Notes: a model not told the origin generated them from the sequence alone. 64,000 nucleotides of DNA from Pseudotabrizicola sediminis (GCF_004745575.1 NZ_RPEM01000006.1:92471-156470); one strand, 5' to 3'. Shown: positions 34,698 to 44,332, numbered from the stretch's first letter. Numbers and translations: made by a program.

Positions 34698-35213
34698 ATG
34701 AACAGACGCATGGTCCTGACCCTTGGTGCAGTCGGGCTGCTTTCGGCATGTGTCCAGCAAACGGCTGCTGTACAGCTCGATGCCAGCGGACAGCCGCTGC
34801 CGCAGGTCTACAAGATCGCTCCGGGGACCGAGAATGAAGTCTCGTTCCGGTTGCTCGACTCCGTCAACTCGCTGCGCCGCGCCCAGAATGCCGGGCCGCT
34901 CGCCTTCAATGCGGCGCTGAACGCTGCCGCCGCCACCCATGCGCGCGACATGTCGGTGCAAAACCGGCCTTGGCACTTCGGGTCGGACGGGTCTTCCCCG
35001 CTCACCCGCGTGCAGCGCGTCGGTTATACCGGGGCGCTGAAAGGCGAGCTGATTTCGGAAACGTTCGAGACCGAATTGGTCACGCTGGCCGCCTGGATGC
35101 GGGCCCCCGAAACCCGGACTGTCATTCTTGACCCGACCGCACGCGAGATCGGCTTTGCCTGGTATCAGGAACCAAGCGGCAAGCTCTGGTGGTGTCTGGT
35201 CACCGGGGGCTGA
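34698..35213 (+). CDS. CAP (SCP/PR1) domain lipoprotein
   Basis: A 171-residue lipoprotein with lipobox LLSAC (Cys18). The CAP domain covers about residues 45-170: LLDSVNSLRRAQNAGPL, FNAALNAAAATHARDM with the conserved His, and the C-terminal EIGFAWY and LWWCLVTGG. Bacterial CAP proteins are extracytoplasmic and mostly of unknown function. The gene is divergent from the Tat L,D-transpeptidase and convergent with the second one, 10 bp away. Confidence 0.88.
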   Translation: MNRRMVLTLGAVGLLSACVQQTAAVQLDASGQPLPQVYKIAPGTENEVSFRLLDSVNSLRRAQNAGPLAFNAALNAAAATHARDMSVQNRPWHFGSDGSSPLTRVQRVGYTGALKGELISETFETELVTLAAWMRAPETRTVILDPTAREIGFAWYQEPSGKLWWCLVTGG

Positions 35214-35223
35214 CCCCCGGCCC

Positions 35224-35718
35224 TCACGGCAGGATGTGGATCACGGTGCCGTCTTTGACCATGGCATAGATCCGCTCCATCTCTTTGTCGGTCACCGCGA
35301 TGCAGCCTGCGGTCCAGTCGCGGCGCGACACTTTGCTGTTCGGCGCCCCGTGGATGAAGATGTCACCACCCGGCGATTTGCCCAGATTCTTGGCGTATTC
35401 GCGGTCGGCCTGATTTGGGTAGGAAATCCCGATCGACAGGTGAAATTCTGAATTCGGATTGCGCCGGTCAATGATGTAGGTGCCTTCGGGCGTCTTGCCG
35501 TCACCTTCGAACTGCTTGTGCCCCACCGGCGCGAACCCCAGCGCAATATCATAGGATTTAAGCACTTTTTCGCGGTGCAGCAGATACATCTTCCGCTCAC
35601 CTTTGTGCACCTGCACCGAAGTGACCGTGGGGCCGTTGTAGGTCTTGAACTTGCTGTTTCCACAAGCCGTCAGCCCAAAGGCCAAAACCAGCACTGCCAC
35701 AATCCGATAAAGCCACAT
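35224..35718 (-). CDS. L,D-transpeptidase lipoprotein (YkuD/YafK type)
   Basis: A 164-residue lipoprotein, lipobox LTAC with Cys19. The catalytic domain shows YLLHREKVLKSYDIALG, GDGKTPEGTYIIDRRNPNS, IFIHGAPNS and the active-site DWTAGCIAVTD. It would modify peptidoglycan from the membrane surface. I chose the ATG at 35716-35718 after GGGGCAG; a TTG two codons earlier is less likely. It is followed 10 bp away by the convergent CAP lipoprotein stop. Confidence 0.92.
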   Translation of the reverse strand: MWLYRIVAVLVLAFGLTACGNSKFKTYNGPTVTSVQVHKGERKMYLLHREKVLKSYDIALGFAPVGHKQFEGDGKTPEGTYIIDRRNPNSEFHLSIGISYPNQADREYAKNLGKSPGGDIFIHGAPNSKVSRRDWTAGCIAVTDKEMERIYAMVKDGTVIHILP

Positions 35719-35787
35719 CGACAACTGCCCCGCTTTTTTTCAACCGCATACCCAAATTCCGGCGACCTGCCTAGCGGGGATCGGGCA

Positions 35788-36579
35788 TCAGCGTCTCACG
35801 GATGTGTCATCAACCGATGAAAGCCGCGCCTCTATCGCGGTCAGCCTTGCCAGTACCTCATCACGATAGGCGTCGGTTTTCAGGTTGTCCTCGGCAGAAT
35901 GGGCATCCTGCATCGAGTTCACGATCAGACCGACCAACAGGTTCACCACCGCAAAGGTGGTGACCATGATGAAGGGCACAAAGAACAGCCAGGCATAGGG
36001 AAAGGCCTCCATCACCGGGCGCACGATCCCCATCGACCAGCTTTCCAAGGTCATGATCTGAAACAGGGTGTAGGCCGAATTGCCCAGATCGCCGAACCAG
36101 TCGGGGAACGCCGCGCCGAACAGCTTGGTCGCCATCACCGCGCCGATATAGAAGATGATCGCCATCAGCAAAAACACCGACCCCATGCCCGGCAGCGCGG
36201 TGATGAACCCCTCCACCACCCGCCGCAGGCTGGGGGCGACCGAGATCACCCGCAGCACCCGCAGAATGCGCAACGCCCGCAACACGGACAGACCCTGCGC
36301 GGTCGGCACCAGCGCAATGCCGACGATGATGAAATCAAACAAATTCCACCCGTTGCGGAAGAACCGCAGGCCATGGGCATAGATCTTGGCCGCAATCTCG
36401 GCGACAAAGATCGCCAGACAAATCGCGTCCAGCAGCAAAATCAGCTCCCCCGCCCGCGCCATCACCGGGGAAGAGGTTTCCAGACCCAGAATCACCGCGT
36501 TGAACAGGATGACACCAATGATGGCAGTCCTGACCCATGGTCGATCCAGCCACTCACCCACTGCTGCGCGCGCCATCAT
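35788..36579 (-). CDS. bacterial voltage-gated sodium channel (NaChBac/NavAb type)
   Basis: A 263-residue single-domain six-helix channel that assembles as a tetramer in the inner membrane. S1-S3 lie at about residues 17-36, 44-68 and 79-95. The S4 voltage sensor is at about 99-120, with arginines every third residue (RALRILRVLRVISV). S5 is at about 133-160. The selectivity filter is TLESWSM at 187-193, matching the sodium-selective bacterial channels, and S6 runs about 205-232. The C-terminal 30 residues look like the usual tetramerising coiled coil. Two ATGs start the frame; either is possible. Confidence 0.93.
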   Translation of the reverse strand: MMARAAVGEWLDRPWVRTAIIGVILFNAVILGLETSSPVMARAGELILLLDAICLAIFVAEIAAKIYAHGLRFFRNGWNLFDFIIVGIALVPTAQGLSVLRALRILRVLRVISVAPSLRRVVEGFITALPGMGSVFLLMAIIFYIGAVMATKLFGAAFPDWFGDLGNSAYTLFQIMTLESWSMGIVRPVMEAFPYAWLFFVPFIMVTTFAVVNLLVGLIVNSMQDAHSAEDNLKTDAYRDEVLARLTAIEARLSSVDDTSVRR

Positions 36580-36612
36580 CTTCTCCCGATCCAGATTGTG
36601 TCAGGGGATATG

Positions 36613-37833
36613 CTACCGAACGAAGCGGCCCACAAGTTCCACATGCGCCGACCAGCGGAATTGATCGACAACTTGTATCCAGTCCAGCCGGTAGCCAGCC
36701 TGAATGAGGGTTTTTGCGTCACGCGCGAAAGTCACCGGGTTGCACGACACCATCGCAATCACCGGAACCTTGGTTTGCGCAAGGCACCGCATCTGCGCCT
36801 CGGCCCCGGCGCGCGGCGGGTCGATGACCACGCCGGTCACATATTTGAACTCATCCGGTTCCAGCGGTCGACGGAAAAGGTCGCGCGCTTCGGCCTTGAT
36901 CGGCTTCAGCCCTTCGGTGTTGCGGGCGGCCTTGTCCAGCGCCGCCACCATCGCGGGGTCACCCTCGACCGCATGCACCTCGGCCATCTCGGCCAAGGGC
37001 AGCGCAAAGGTGCCGATCCCGGCAAACAGATCGACGATCTTTTTCTGTGGCCCCAAAGCCTCCCGAACCGTATCCAACAAGGCATGTTCGCCATGTTCCG
37101 TCGCCTGCAGGAAGGCACCGGCGGGCGGGGCCACGCGTGCCTTGCCGATGGTCTGGATCGGCGTTGCGCGCAGCGCCACCGTCTCACCATCCCAGGTCAG
37201 CCGCGCCATCGCATGCGCCTCGACCACCCGCGCCAGTTCCAGCCGCAACGCGCCATCCAACGGCTTGCCCCCGGTGACCACCACATCCGGCCCACCAAGT
37301 GCGCGGGTGACCATCAGCGCCACTTCTTGCGACCGCGACCCACCCAGACGCACCAACTCCTCCAGCCCCGGCATCGCGGCCAACAGATCAGGATGTACCA
37401 GCTGACAATTCGGGATCTGTACCAGCGCATCCGACCCGCGCGCATGAAAGCCGATCATCGACCCGCCCTTGGTACGCCGCGCCGCAAAGGTCGCCCGCCG
37501 CCGCGATCGGGGCGGTGATGTCAGAATGGGCCGGAACGGTGCATGCAGACCCTGACCGGCGAGGGCCCCTTCGACATGCGCCGTCTTCCAGTCGGCGACC
37601 ATCGCATCCGACGCATGTTGCATCAGGCAGCCGCCACAGGTGCGCGCATGCGGACAGGGCGACTTGATGCGGGCCGCACTGGGCGTCACAATCCGGGTGT
37701 TCACCAGCCGGTCGCCTTCCAGATCGCCCTCTACCACCTCACCCGGCAGCATTCCGGCCACAAAGACCGGCCCGTTCTCGCCTTGGGCGATCCCGTCGCC
37801 AAGGTGTCCCAGCCGGTCAATTGTAAATATCAC
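36613..37833 (-). CDS. TrmA/RlmD family RNA (uracil-5-)-methyltransferase
   Basis: A 406-residue SAM-dependent enzyme that methylates uracil C5 in rRNA or tRNA. An N-terminal TRAM-like region (RLGHLGDGIAQGENGPVFV) is followed by the iron-sulfur cysteines CPHARTCGGC. The methyltransferase domain has VDLFAGIGTFALPLAE, the conserved IDPPRAGAE, and the catalytic MVSCNPVTFARDAKTL. RlmD (23S U1939) is the most likely activity, but RlmC or TrmA specificity cannot be told apart here. Its ATG overlaps the stop of the upstream ABC exporter gene (ATGA). Confidence 0.92.
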   Translation of the reverse strand: MIFTIDRLGHLGDGIAQGENGPVFVAGMLPGEVVEGDLEGDRLVNTRIVTPSAARIKSPCPHARTCGGCLMQHASDAMVADWKTAHVEGALAGQGLHAPFRPILTSPPRSRRRATFAARRTKGGSMIGFHARGSDALVQIPNCQLVHPDLLAAMPGLEELVRLGGSRSQEVALMVTRALGGPDVVVTGGKPLDGALRLELARVVEAHAMARLTWDGETVALRATPIQTIGKARVAPPAGAFLQATEHGEHALLDTVREALGPQKKIVDLFAGIGTFALPLAEMAEVHAVEGDPAMVAALDKAARNTEGLKPIKAEARDLFRRPLEPDEFKYVTGVVIDPPRAGAEAQMRCLAQTKVPVIAMVSCNPVTFARDAKTLIQAGYRLDWIQVVDQFRWSAHVELVGRFVR

Positions 37834-39680
37834 TCTGCCGCTTCCTTTTCATCCGACCCGATGAATCCGCCCGACTGGCGGTTCCAGTAGCGGGCGTACA
37901 GGCCATCTTGCGCCAACAGCGCCTCGTGCGTGCCTTCTTCGACAATCCGCCCGTCGTCAAGCACCACAATCCGGTCCATCGCTGCGATGGTGGACAGACG
38001 GTGCGCAATCGCAAGCACGGTCTTTCCTTCCATCACCCGGTCCAGCGCGGACTGAATGTTCGCCTCAACCTCCGAATCCAGCGCCGATGTCGCCTCGTCC
38101 AGCACCAGAATAGGCGCGTCCTTCACAAAGGCCCGCGCCAGTGCGATGCGCTGCCGCTGCCCGCCGGAAAGCTTGACCCCGCGTTCCCCCAGAAACGCCC
38201 CGTAGCCCTTGCGCCCGGTGTGGTCGATCATCTGGCTGATGAACCCGTCAGCCTCCGCCGCACTGGCTGCCGCGATGATCTCATCTTCCGTCGCATCCGG
38301 GCGGCCATAGGCGATGTTGTCACGCGCCGAACGGTTGAACATCGCAGTTTCCTGCGTGACCATCCCGATCTGCCGCCGCAGGCTTTCCTGCGTCACATTC
38401 CGCACATCCTGCCCGTCAACCAGAACAGCCCCCTTTTCGCAGTCATAGAGCCGTAAAAGCATCGCCACCAACGTTGACTTGCCCGCGCCACTGGCTCCGA
38501 CAATCCCCAGTTTTTCCCCGGCGCGGATCGTCAGGTTCAGATCTTCCACCCCACCCCGCCGCCGCCCATAGGCAAAGCTGGCACCTGCAAAGGTGATCTC
38601 TCCGCGCACCTTGACCAGATCCACCGCATCGCTTGCATCAGCCAACTGATGCGGGGCCGACAGGGTTTTCATCCCATCCTCCACCTCACCCACCGAGGTA
38701 TAGATCGACATCAGCGTAAAGCTGACCCAGCCCGACATCTGGGCAATCCGCATCGAGATCGCCCCCGCCGCCGCAATCGCCCCCGCCGTCGCCTGCCCCT
38801 GCTGCCACAGCACCACCGTGCCACCGATCAGCAGCACCGGCAGCACGCCCGCCACGGTCATCAGCGACAGCCGGAACCATGTTGAAATGACCCCGAATTC
38901 CAGACTCCGCTCGCGGAAAACCTCCATCGCTTTCAAGGCCACCCGGTCCTCGAACGCGGCATGCGCGAACAGCTTCACCGTCTTGATGTTGGTGATCGTA
39001 TCCACCACTTGCCCCGAAACCATCGCCCGGGCCGATGCCCGCGCCGCCGAATTCACCCGCACACGCGGCATGAAAAACCGGATCAGCAGAACATAAACCA
39101 CCAGCCAGACGGCCAGAGCCACCGCAATGCGCGCGTCGATCACCACCAAAAACACCACCGACCCGATCACCGACGCCAGCGCGAAACAGACCGTGTTGAT
39201 GACCTCGGTTGCCACATCGGTGACCGCCCGCGCCGCCTGCATCTGCTTTTGCGCAATGCGGCCCGCAAAGTCATTGTCAAAAAACGTTACCGCCTGCCCC
39301 AGCGTCCAGCGGTGCAGCCGCGACAAAACCAATGGCATCACGTTCGGACCGACAACGATGCTGTTCGACGCCGCCGCGATACCAAAGGCCATCGGCCGCA
39401 GCACAAGGTAGAACAGCACGAACATCCCAATCAGCGCCGCATGATCGCCGAAAAACCGCTCCGGCCCCGAGTTCAGCGCGGCATCAATCACCCAGCCCAG
39501 AATGACCGCCGACACCACTTCCGTAGCCCCGGCGATCGAGGAAAACACCCCGGCCAAACCCAGCATCGGCCAAGACCCCTTGAGGCACCAACGCATGAAC
39601 GGCCACAACTGCTGCGGCGGTTCGCCATCTGCGGGACGAAACGCGTCGATGTATCCGCCCAGCCGTTTCAGAACGCTCAT
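37830..39680 (-). CDS. ABC exporter half-transporter (second of pair)
   Basis: A 616-residue type IV ABC exporter subunit. Six membrane helices lie in about residues 40-330, and the ATPase domain occupies the last 240 residues. Walker A is GASGAGKST, the signature is LSGGQRQR and Walker B with catalytic Glu is ILVLDEATSALDSE. The ATG at 39678-39680 overlaps the stop of the sister gene (ATGA). Two consecutive different half-transporters suggest a heterodimer. Substrate unknown; lipid, peptide or drug export are all possible. Confidence 0.92.
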   Translation of the reverse strand: MSVLKRLGGYIDAFRPADGEPPQQLWPFMRWCLKGSWPMLGLAGVFSSIAGATEVVSAVILGWVIDAALNSGPERFFGDHAALIGMFVLFYLVLRPMAFGIAAASNSIVVGPNVMPLVLSRLHRWTLGQAVTFFDNDFAGRIAQKQMQAARAVTDVATEVINTVCFALASVIGSVVFLVVIDARIAVALAVWLVVYVLLIRFFMPRVRVNSAARASARAMVSGQVVDTITNIKTVKLFAHAAFEDRVALKAMEVFRERSLEFGVISTWFRLSLMTVAGVLPVLLIGGTVVLWQQGQATAGAIAAAGAISMRIAQMSGWVSFTLMSIYTSVGEVEDGMKTLSAPHQLADASDAVDLVKVRGEITFAGASFAYGRRRGGVEDLNLTIRAGEKLGIVGASGAGKSTLVAMLLRLYDCEKGAVLVDGQDVRNVTQESLRRQIGMVTQETAMFNRSARDNIAYGRPDATEDEIIAAASAAEADGFISQMIDHTGRKGYGAFLGERGVKLSGGQRQRIALARAFVKDAPILVLDEATSALDSEVEANIQSALDRVMEGKTVLAIAHRLSTIAAMDRIVVLDDGRIVEEGTHEALLAQDGLYARYWNRQSGGFIGSDEKEAAE

Positions 39681-41551
39681 GCCGTCTCCTCTAGCCCGAT
39701 GAACCCGCCAGATTGGCGAGCCCAAAACCGCGCATATAGCCCGTTCAACGCCAAAAGCTCGGCATGGGTCCCTTGCTCGGCGATGTGACCATCCTCCAGC
39801 ACCACGATCCGGTCCATCGCGGCGATGGTCGACAGGCGGTGCGCAATCGCGATCACCGTCTTGCCCTGCATCACGCCAAACAGCGCTTCTTGAATCGCCG
39901 CCTCGGCTTCGGAATCCAGCGCACTCGTCGCCTCGTCGAGAATCAAGATCGGCGCGTCTTTCAGGATCACCCGCGCCAATGCCACCCGCTGCCGCTGTCC
40001 ACCCGACAGCTTCACGCCCCGCTCTCCCACATGCGCATCATAGCCTTTGCGGCCCTCCGGGTCTTCCAGCGTCTGGATAAACTCATGCGCATCGGCGCGG
40101 CGGGCGGCAGCGATCATCTCGGCCTCGGTCGCATCGGGGCGACCGTACAGGATGTTGTCGCGCACCGACCGGTGCATCAGGCTGCTGTCCTGCTGCACCA
40201 TGCCGATCACCCTGCGGACCGAATCCTGCCCCACCTGAGCAATGTCCTGCCCGTCAATGCGGATCACCCCGCCCTCGGTGTCGTAGAACCGCAGCATCAG
40301 CTTCACCAGTGTCGATTTACCTGCGCCCGAGCGCCCGACCACGCCGATCTTTTCCCCCGGCTGCACGGCCAGCGACAGATCCTGCAACCCGCCCGACCCG
40401 CGTCCGTAATGGTGGCTCACCCGGTCCAGCTCGATCTTGCCGGCGGTCAGCACCAGCGGCTTTGCCCCCGGGTTGTCCACCAGATGAATCGGCTGGGTGA
40501 TGGTCTCCATCCCTTCGGCCACAATGCCAAGCGCCTGCACCAGCGCGGTAAAGGCCCACATGATCCAATAGGTCATGTTGTTCAACCGCAGCACCAGCGC
40601 CGTTGCCGCCGCGACCGTGCCCACCGTCGCCTGCCCCTGATACCACAAGATCAGCGCCCAGCCGGTCACCCCCACGATCAGCCCGCCATTGAGCACGGTC
40701 AGCGCCAGATCCATCTTGGTGACGATCCGCATTTCGCGTGCAAATGTGCTGCGGGCGTGCTCGATCGCATCTCGGGCGTAGTTCAGCTCCATATCGTGAT
40801 GCGCGAACAGCTTGACCGAGTGGATGTTGGTATAGGCATCCACCACCCGCCCCGTCACCTGCGACCGCGCATCCGAGCTTGCCTTCGCCGCCGGTCCGGC
40901 CCGAACCACTGTCCACCGAACCAGCCAGGCATAGAGTGCGAACCAGATCACCAGCGGCAGCAGCAGCCGCACATCGGCCCCGGCCAGCATGATGCCGGCG
41001 CCGACTACAGTCACGCTGGCAAAGGCCACCGCGTCAAAGGTCTGAAACACCGCGTCCCCTGCCGCTGGCGGCGTCTGCATGATGCGGTTGGCGATCCGCC
41101 CGGCAAAATCGGACTCGAACCAGCCGACGGGCTGGCGGATCACATGGTTATGCGCCCGCCAGCGGATCATGGTGCCGAAATTCGGTAGGATAGTGTTGTG
41201 CAATAGCGCCACATTGGCCACCAGCAGAATGGGTCGCAAGATCAGGATCGCCGCCGCCACCAGCAAAATCTCGGTGCCGTGATCCGCCCACACCACTTGC
41301 GGCCCGGTACTTGCCAACAGGTCGACCAGCCGCCCGACATACCAGATCATCGCGACATCGGCAAAAGCCGACACCACCGAAAGCGTCGCGGTGATCGCGA
41401 ACACCCCACGGAACGGCGTGATATATTGCTTCAGGAACGGCCACAGCTTGCGCGGTGGTGTGTCGGTCTGCTCGTAAGGGCCATAAGGGTCCACGAGCCG
41501 TTCAAAATAGGAAAACACGGGGGACAGCCTCTTGCAGATTACCGCTGGCAT
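39677..41551 (-). CDS. ABC exporter half-transporter (first of pair)
   Basis: A 624-residue exporter half with the same layout as its downstream sister: six membrane helices, then an ATPase domain with [17 protein letters not shown] and ILILDEATSALDSE. Both sisters keep the catalytic Glu after Walker B, so neither site looks degenerate. The ATG at 41549-41551 follows GGGAG. It starts 30 bp after the CCA transferase stop, so it could be read from the hslO-NUDIX-CCA transcript. Confidence 0.92.
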   Translation of the reverse strand: MPAVICKRLSPVFSYFERLVDPYGPYEQTDTPPRKLWPFLKQYITPFRGVFAITATLSVVSAFADVAMIWYVGRLVDLLASTGPQVVWADHGTEILLVAAAILILRPILLVANVALLHNTILPNFGTMIRWRAHNHVIRQPVGWFESDFAGRIANRIMQTPPAAGDAVFQTFDAVAFASVTVVGAGIMLAGADVRLLLPLVIWFALYAWLVRWTVVRAGPAAKASSDARSQVTGRVVDAYTNIHSVKLFAHHDMELNYARDAIEHARSTFAREMRIVTKMDLALTVLNGGLIVGVTGWALILWYQGQATVGTVAAATALVLRLNNMTYWIMWAFTALVQALGIVAEGMETITQPIHLVDNPGAKPLVLTAGKIELDRVSHHYGRGSGGLQDLSLAVQPGEKIGVVGRSGAGKSTLVKLMLRFYDTEGGVIRIDGQDIAQVGQDSVRRVIGMVQQDSSLMHRSVRDNILYGRPDATEAEMIAAARRADAHEFIQTLEDPEGRKGYDAHVGERGVKLSGGQRQRVALARVILKDAPILILDEATSALDSEAEAAIQEALFGVMQGKTVIAIAHRLSTIAAMDRIVVLEDGHIAEQGTHAELLALNGLYARFWARQSGGFIGLEETA

Positions 41552-41581
41552 ATACTCCCATTAATGTCCGAGGAAAACAGT

Positions 41582-42724
41582 TTAACCCAAAAGCTGCGCG
41601 CGGGTCAGCGTCAGGTTGCTTGCCAGCCAGCGCGCCCGGGCCGCCGCCAGCGCCGCGCCCAGCGCCGGGCCCTGCAACCGGCCCATCAGATCGGCGGCAC
41701 GCAGCGGGAACTCAGCCGCAGCCCCCCGCGCCACCTCTGCCTCCCAACCCTCAGGCAAAGGCTGCTCCAGCACCGCCGCGCGCGCCAGAACGGCATCGGC
41801 CCCCAGGCTATCGCCCAGCAGAAAGCCCAGCGCGGCCGGGCTATGAATGTTGCCGGTTTCGTCTCTGATACGGCACAAGTCTGCCACTTCGCGCCGCGAC
41901 AGCCGCAACCTGTCACCCACATCCTGCCCGCCCAGAACCGCCAACCGCCGCAGCCAGCGTGGTGCGCATTGGCCTTCCAGATGCACCAGCGGCCCCAGGG
42001 ACCGCGCATCCGCCCCCGGCAGAACAATCCCCAGCACCCCAGACGCCGCCATTGACGCGACCGCGGGCGCAGGGTCCGGTGCGGCCAGCAGCTTGCGCAT
42101 TTCCGCACCGATGCGTTCGCGCGAAAGCGCCTCTATTCCGTCAAGATTGGCGGCACAGGCCGCCAGCCCTTCGGCATCAATCCCGCCGTCCGGGTTACCA
42201 TAATGCGCAAAGAACCGGAAAAACCGCAGGATGCGCAGGTAATCCTCAGCAATGCGGGCACCCGGCTCGCCCACGAACCGCACCCGCCGCGCCTGCAGGT
42301 CCGGCAGCCCGCCCAACGGATCCATCACCGCACCGGTCCGGTCGGCATAAAGCGCATTCATCGTGAAATCGCGCCGCGCCGCGTCTTCCTCGACAAGCGT
42401 TGAAAACGCGACCACCGCGTGTCGCCCATCAGTCTGCAGGTCTTGGCGGAAGGTTGTCACCTCATGTGCCACACCCCCGGCGATCACCGTCACCGTGCCA
42501 TGGTCAATTCCGGTCGGTACCACCCGGAGCCCGGCAGTTTCCGCCAGCGCAGAAACGATTTCCGGCACCGCATCGGTTGCAATGTCGATATCCGCCACCT
42601 CGACGCCCATCAGTGCGTTGCGGACACAGCCACCAACGAACAGCGCCTGATGGCCCGCATCCTCCAGCACACGGCACAAGGTCTGTGTGCCGGGATGCTC
42701 CAGCCAATCCCCCGAAACCTTCAC
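41582..42724 (-). CDS. CCA tRNA nucleotidyltransferase
   Basis: Adds or repairs the 3' CCA of tRNA. The 380-residue class II enzyme shows LFVGGCVRNALMGVEVADIDIATDA in two adjacent motifs (GGCVRN, then DIDIATD), RRDFTMNALYAD and EDYLRILRFFRFFA. The C-terminal half is helical and divergent, as usual. The GTG at 42722-42724 overlaps the NUDIX stop (GTGA) and begins VKVSGDWLEHPGTQ, so the 41 upstream codons are excluded. Confidence 0.94.
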   Translation of the reverse strand: MKVSGDWLEHPGTQTLCRVLEDAGHQALFVGGCVRNALMGVEVADIDIATDAVPEIVSALAETAGLRVVPTGIDHGTVTVIAGGVAHEVTTFRQDLQTDGRHAVVAFSTLVEEDAARRDFTMNALYADRTGAVMDPLGGLPDLQARRVRFVGEPGARIAEDYLRILRFFRFFAHYGNPDGGIDAEGLAACAANLDGIEALSRERIGAEMRKLLAAPDPAPAVASMAASGVLGIVLPGADARSLGPLVHLEGQCAPRWLRRLAVLGGQDVGDRLRLSRREVADLCRIRDETGNIHSPAALGFLLGDSLGADAVLARAAVLEQPLPEGWEAEVARGAAAEFPLRAADLMGRLQGPALGAALAAARARWLASNLTLTRAQLLG

Positions 42725-43314
42725 AGCGCTGCCCGCTCGGCCAGCCCGCGCAAAATGCGCGCCGTCGCTCCCCAGATGTAATACGGGCCATAGGGCACCG
42801 CGTAATAGCGCCGCCACTGCCCCATCCACAGCCGCCGCTCGATGCAATAGCGCGACAGGTCAAGCACGTGTGACAGCGGCACCGTAAACACCTCCTCCAC
42901 CTCCCCCGCTTCTGGCGCAGGCACAAAATCGTCTCTGATATGGCCCAGAACCGGGGTCATGCTGAATCCGGTCACCGTTTCATGCACGGGCAAATGGCCG
43001 ACCACCTCGACCAGCCGGGGCGGCAGCGCAATTTCTTCCATCGCCTCGCGCAGCGCCGCAGCCTGAACCGAGGCATCGACCGGCTCTACCTTGCCGCCCG
43101 GCAAGGAAATCTGCCCCGGATGATGCTTCAGGTGCGACGCGCGTTTGGTCAAAATCACCTGCGCGCCACCGGGCCGGTTCCAAACTGGAATCAGCACGCC
43201 CGCCGGCCGCAATACGCGACCAGCCGGCAGCTGAATCCCAGGGTTCAGATCAAAATCAGACGACTCGCCTGCCGGGCGCAGCAGGGCGCTCCGCAGGCGG
43301 GCAATCTCATCCAT
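42721..43314 (-). CDS. NUDIX hydrolase, CoA pyrophosphatase (NudL-like)
   Basis: A 197-residue enzyme of the CoA-diphosphatase branch. LTKRASHLKHHPGQISLPGG is the typical CoA-type run into the Nudix box (GKVEPVDASVQAAALREAMEE). The final box Gly is Ala here (EEIAL), a small deviation. It would cleave CoA or its derivatives to 4'-phosphopantetheine and ADP. The ATG at 43312-43314 lies inside the end of hslO and has GAGGG upstream. Confidence 0.9.
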   Translation of the reverse strand: MDEIARLRSALLRPAGESSDFDLNPGIQLPAGRVLRPAGVLIPVWNRPGGAQVILTKRASHLKHHPGQISLPGGKVEPVDASVQAAALREAMEEIALPPRLVEVVGHLPVHETVTGFSMTPVLGHIRDDFVPAPEAGEVEEVFTVPLSHVLDLSRYCIERRLWMGQWRRYYAVPYGPYYIWGATARILRGLAERAAL

Positions 43315-44293
43315 CCCTGCCCTCAAACCCCAGGGTCTTCGGGTCCATCTCGTAATGCGCGCCGCAGAACTGGCAATCGGCGGTGACGATCCCTTCGGGC
43401 GTTGTCATCTTTTCGATGTCCTTCTGCGAATAGATCGACATCGTGTTGCGCACCTTGTCTTCGGAACATGAGCAGCCAAACCGGATCGGCTGCGCCTCGA
43501 ACACCCGCGGGCCTTCTTCGTGGAACAGCCGCACCAGCAACTCTGCCGGAGTCACCTGCGGCCCGATCAGCTCGATCTCTTCCACCGTATCCAGCAGCAC
43601 ATTGGCGCGGGTCCAGCTTTCGCCCTCTTCCCCGGCAAGAATATCGCTGTGCAGCAGCAAACCGCCCTCGCCCGAACCGGCCTCGGCCGCCACACTCATC
43701 CCGGCTTTCGGCATGTGCTGCAGCATCACGCCACCCCCCCGCCAATGCGTCGCCCGCCCCGGCTCCGCACTCTGGCCAAAGGTCAGCGAAAACCGTGTCG
43801 GCAGCTGTTCGGACTGCGCGAAATAGGTCTCGGCGCAAGAAGACAGCGACCCACCCGCAATCGGGGTAAAACCCTGATAGGGCACCATGCCCTCGCCCTG
43901 ATCCAGCATCACCGCGAAATAGCCGGTGCCGATCTGGCTGAACGGATCGGCGTCCAGATCCAGCCGGTCGGCATCATAGCTCGCATAGGCGCGGATGCGT
44001 GCCGGTTGCCCGTCATCTGTCGGGCCATAGTAATCGGTGGCGATCAGGCGCGCCGGGCCGTTGCCGCGGATCTGCAGGCTCAGCTTCCAGCGCAGCTTCA
44101 CAGACTGCCCGATCAGTGCGGTCAGAAGCGCGGCTTCGGCCACCAACGCCTCGATCAGCGGCGGGTAGGTGTGTTGCGACAAAACCTGTTCCAGCACGCC
44201 ATCCAAGCGAACCACCCGGCCCCGGATGTCGGACTGATCAAGTTGAAAGGGCAGGATGGTATCATCCCAGGCGATCTGCGAACCAATGGTCAT
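43307..44293 (-). CDS. hslO: redox-regulated chaperone Hsp33
   Basis: A 328-residue holdase activated by oxidation and heat. The C-terminal zinc/redox switch is FGCSCSEDKVRN and TADCQFCGAHYEMD, the four cysteines of the CxC and CxxC pattern. The N-terminal core DDTILPFQLDQSDIRGRVVR is typical. It is divergent from a NUDIX gene, and its candidate promoter has the same CCTATATA block as dnaK. NUDIX, CCA and the ABC pair follow in tight order downstream. Confidence 0.96.
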   Translation of the reverse strand: MTIGSQIAWDDTILPFQLDQSDIRGRVVRLDGVLEQVLSQHTYPPLIEALVAEAALLTALIGQSVKLRWKLSLQIRGNGPARLIATDYYGPTDDGQPARIRAYASYDADRLDLDADPFSQIGTGYFAVMLDQGEGMVPYQGFTPIAGGSLSSCAETYFAQSEQLPTRFSLTFGQSAEPGRATHWRGGGVMLQHMPKAGMSVAAEAGSGEGGLLLHSDILAGEEGESWTRANVLLDTVEEIELIGPQVTPAELLVRLFHEEGPRVFEAQPIRFGCSCSEDKVRNTMSIYSQKDIEKMTTPEGIVTADCQFCGAHYEMDPKTLGFEGRDG

Positions 44294-44332
44294 GGGGTTT
44301 CCTTAGCGAGCCAATCTTGGCATACCGCGCCT

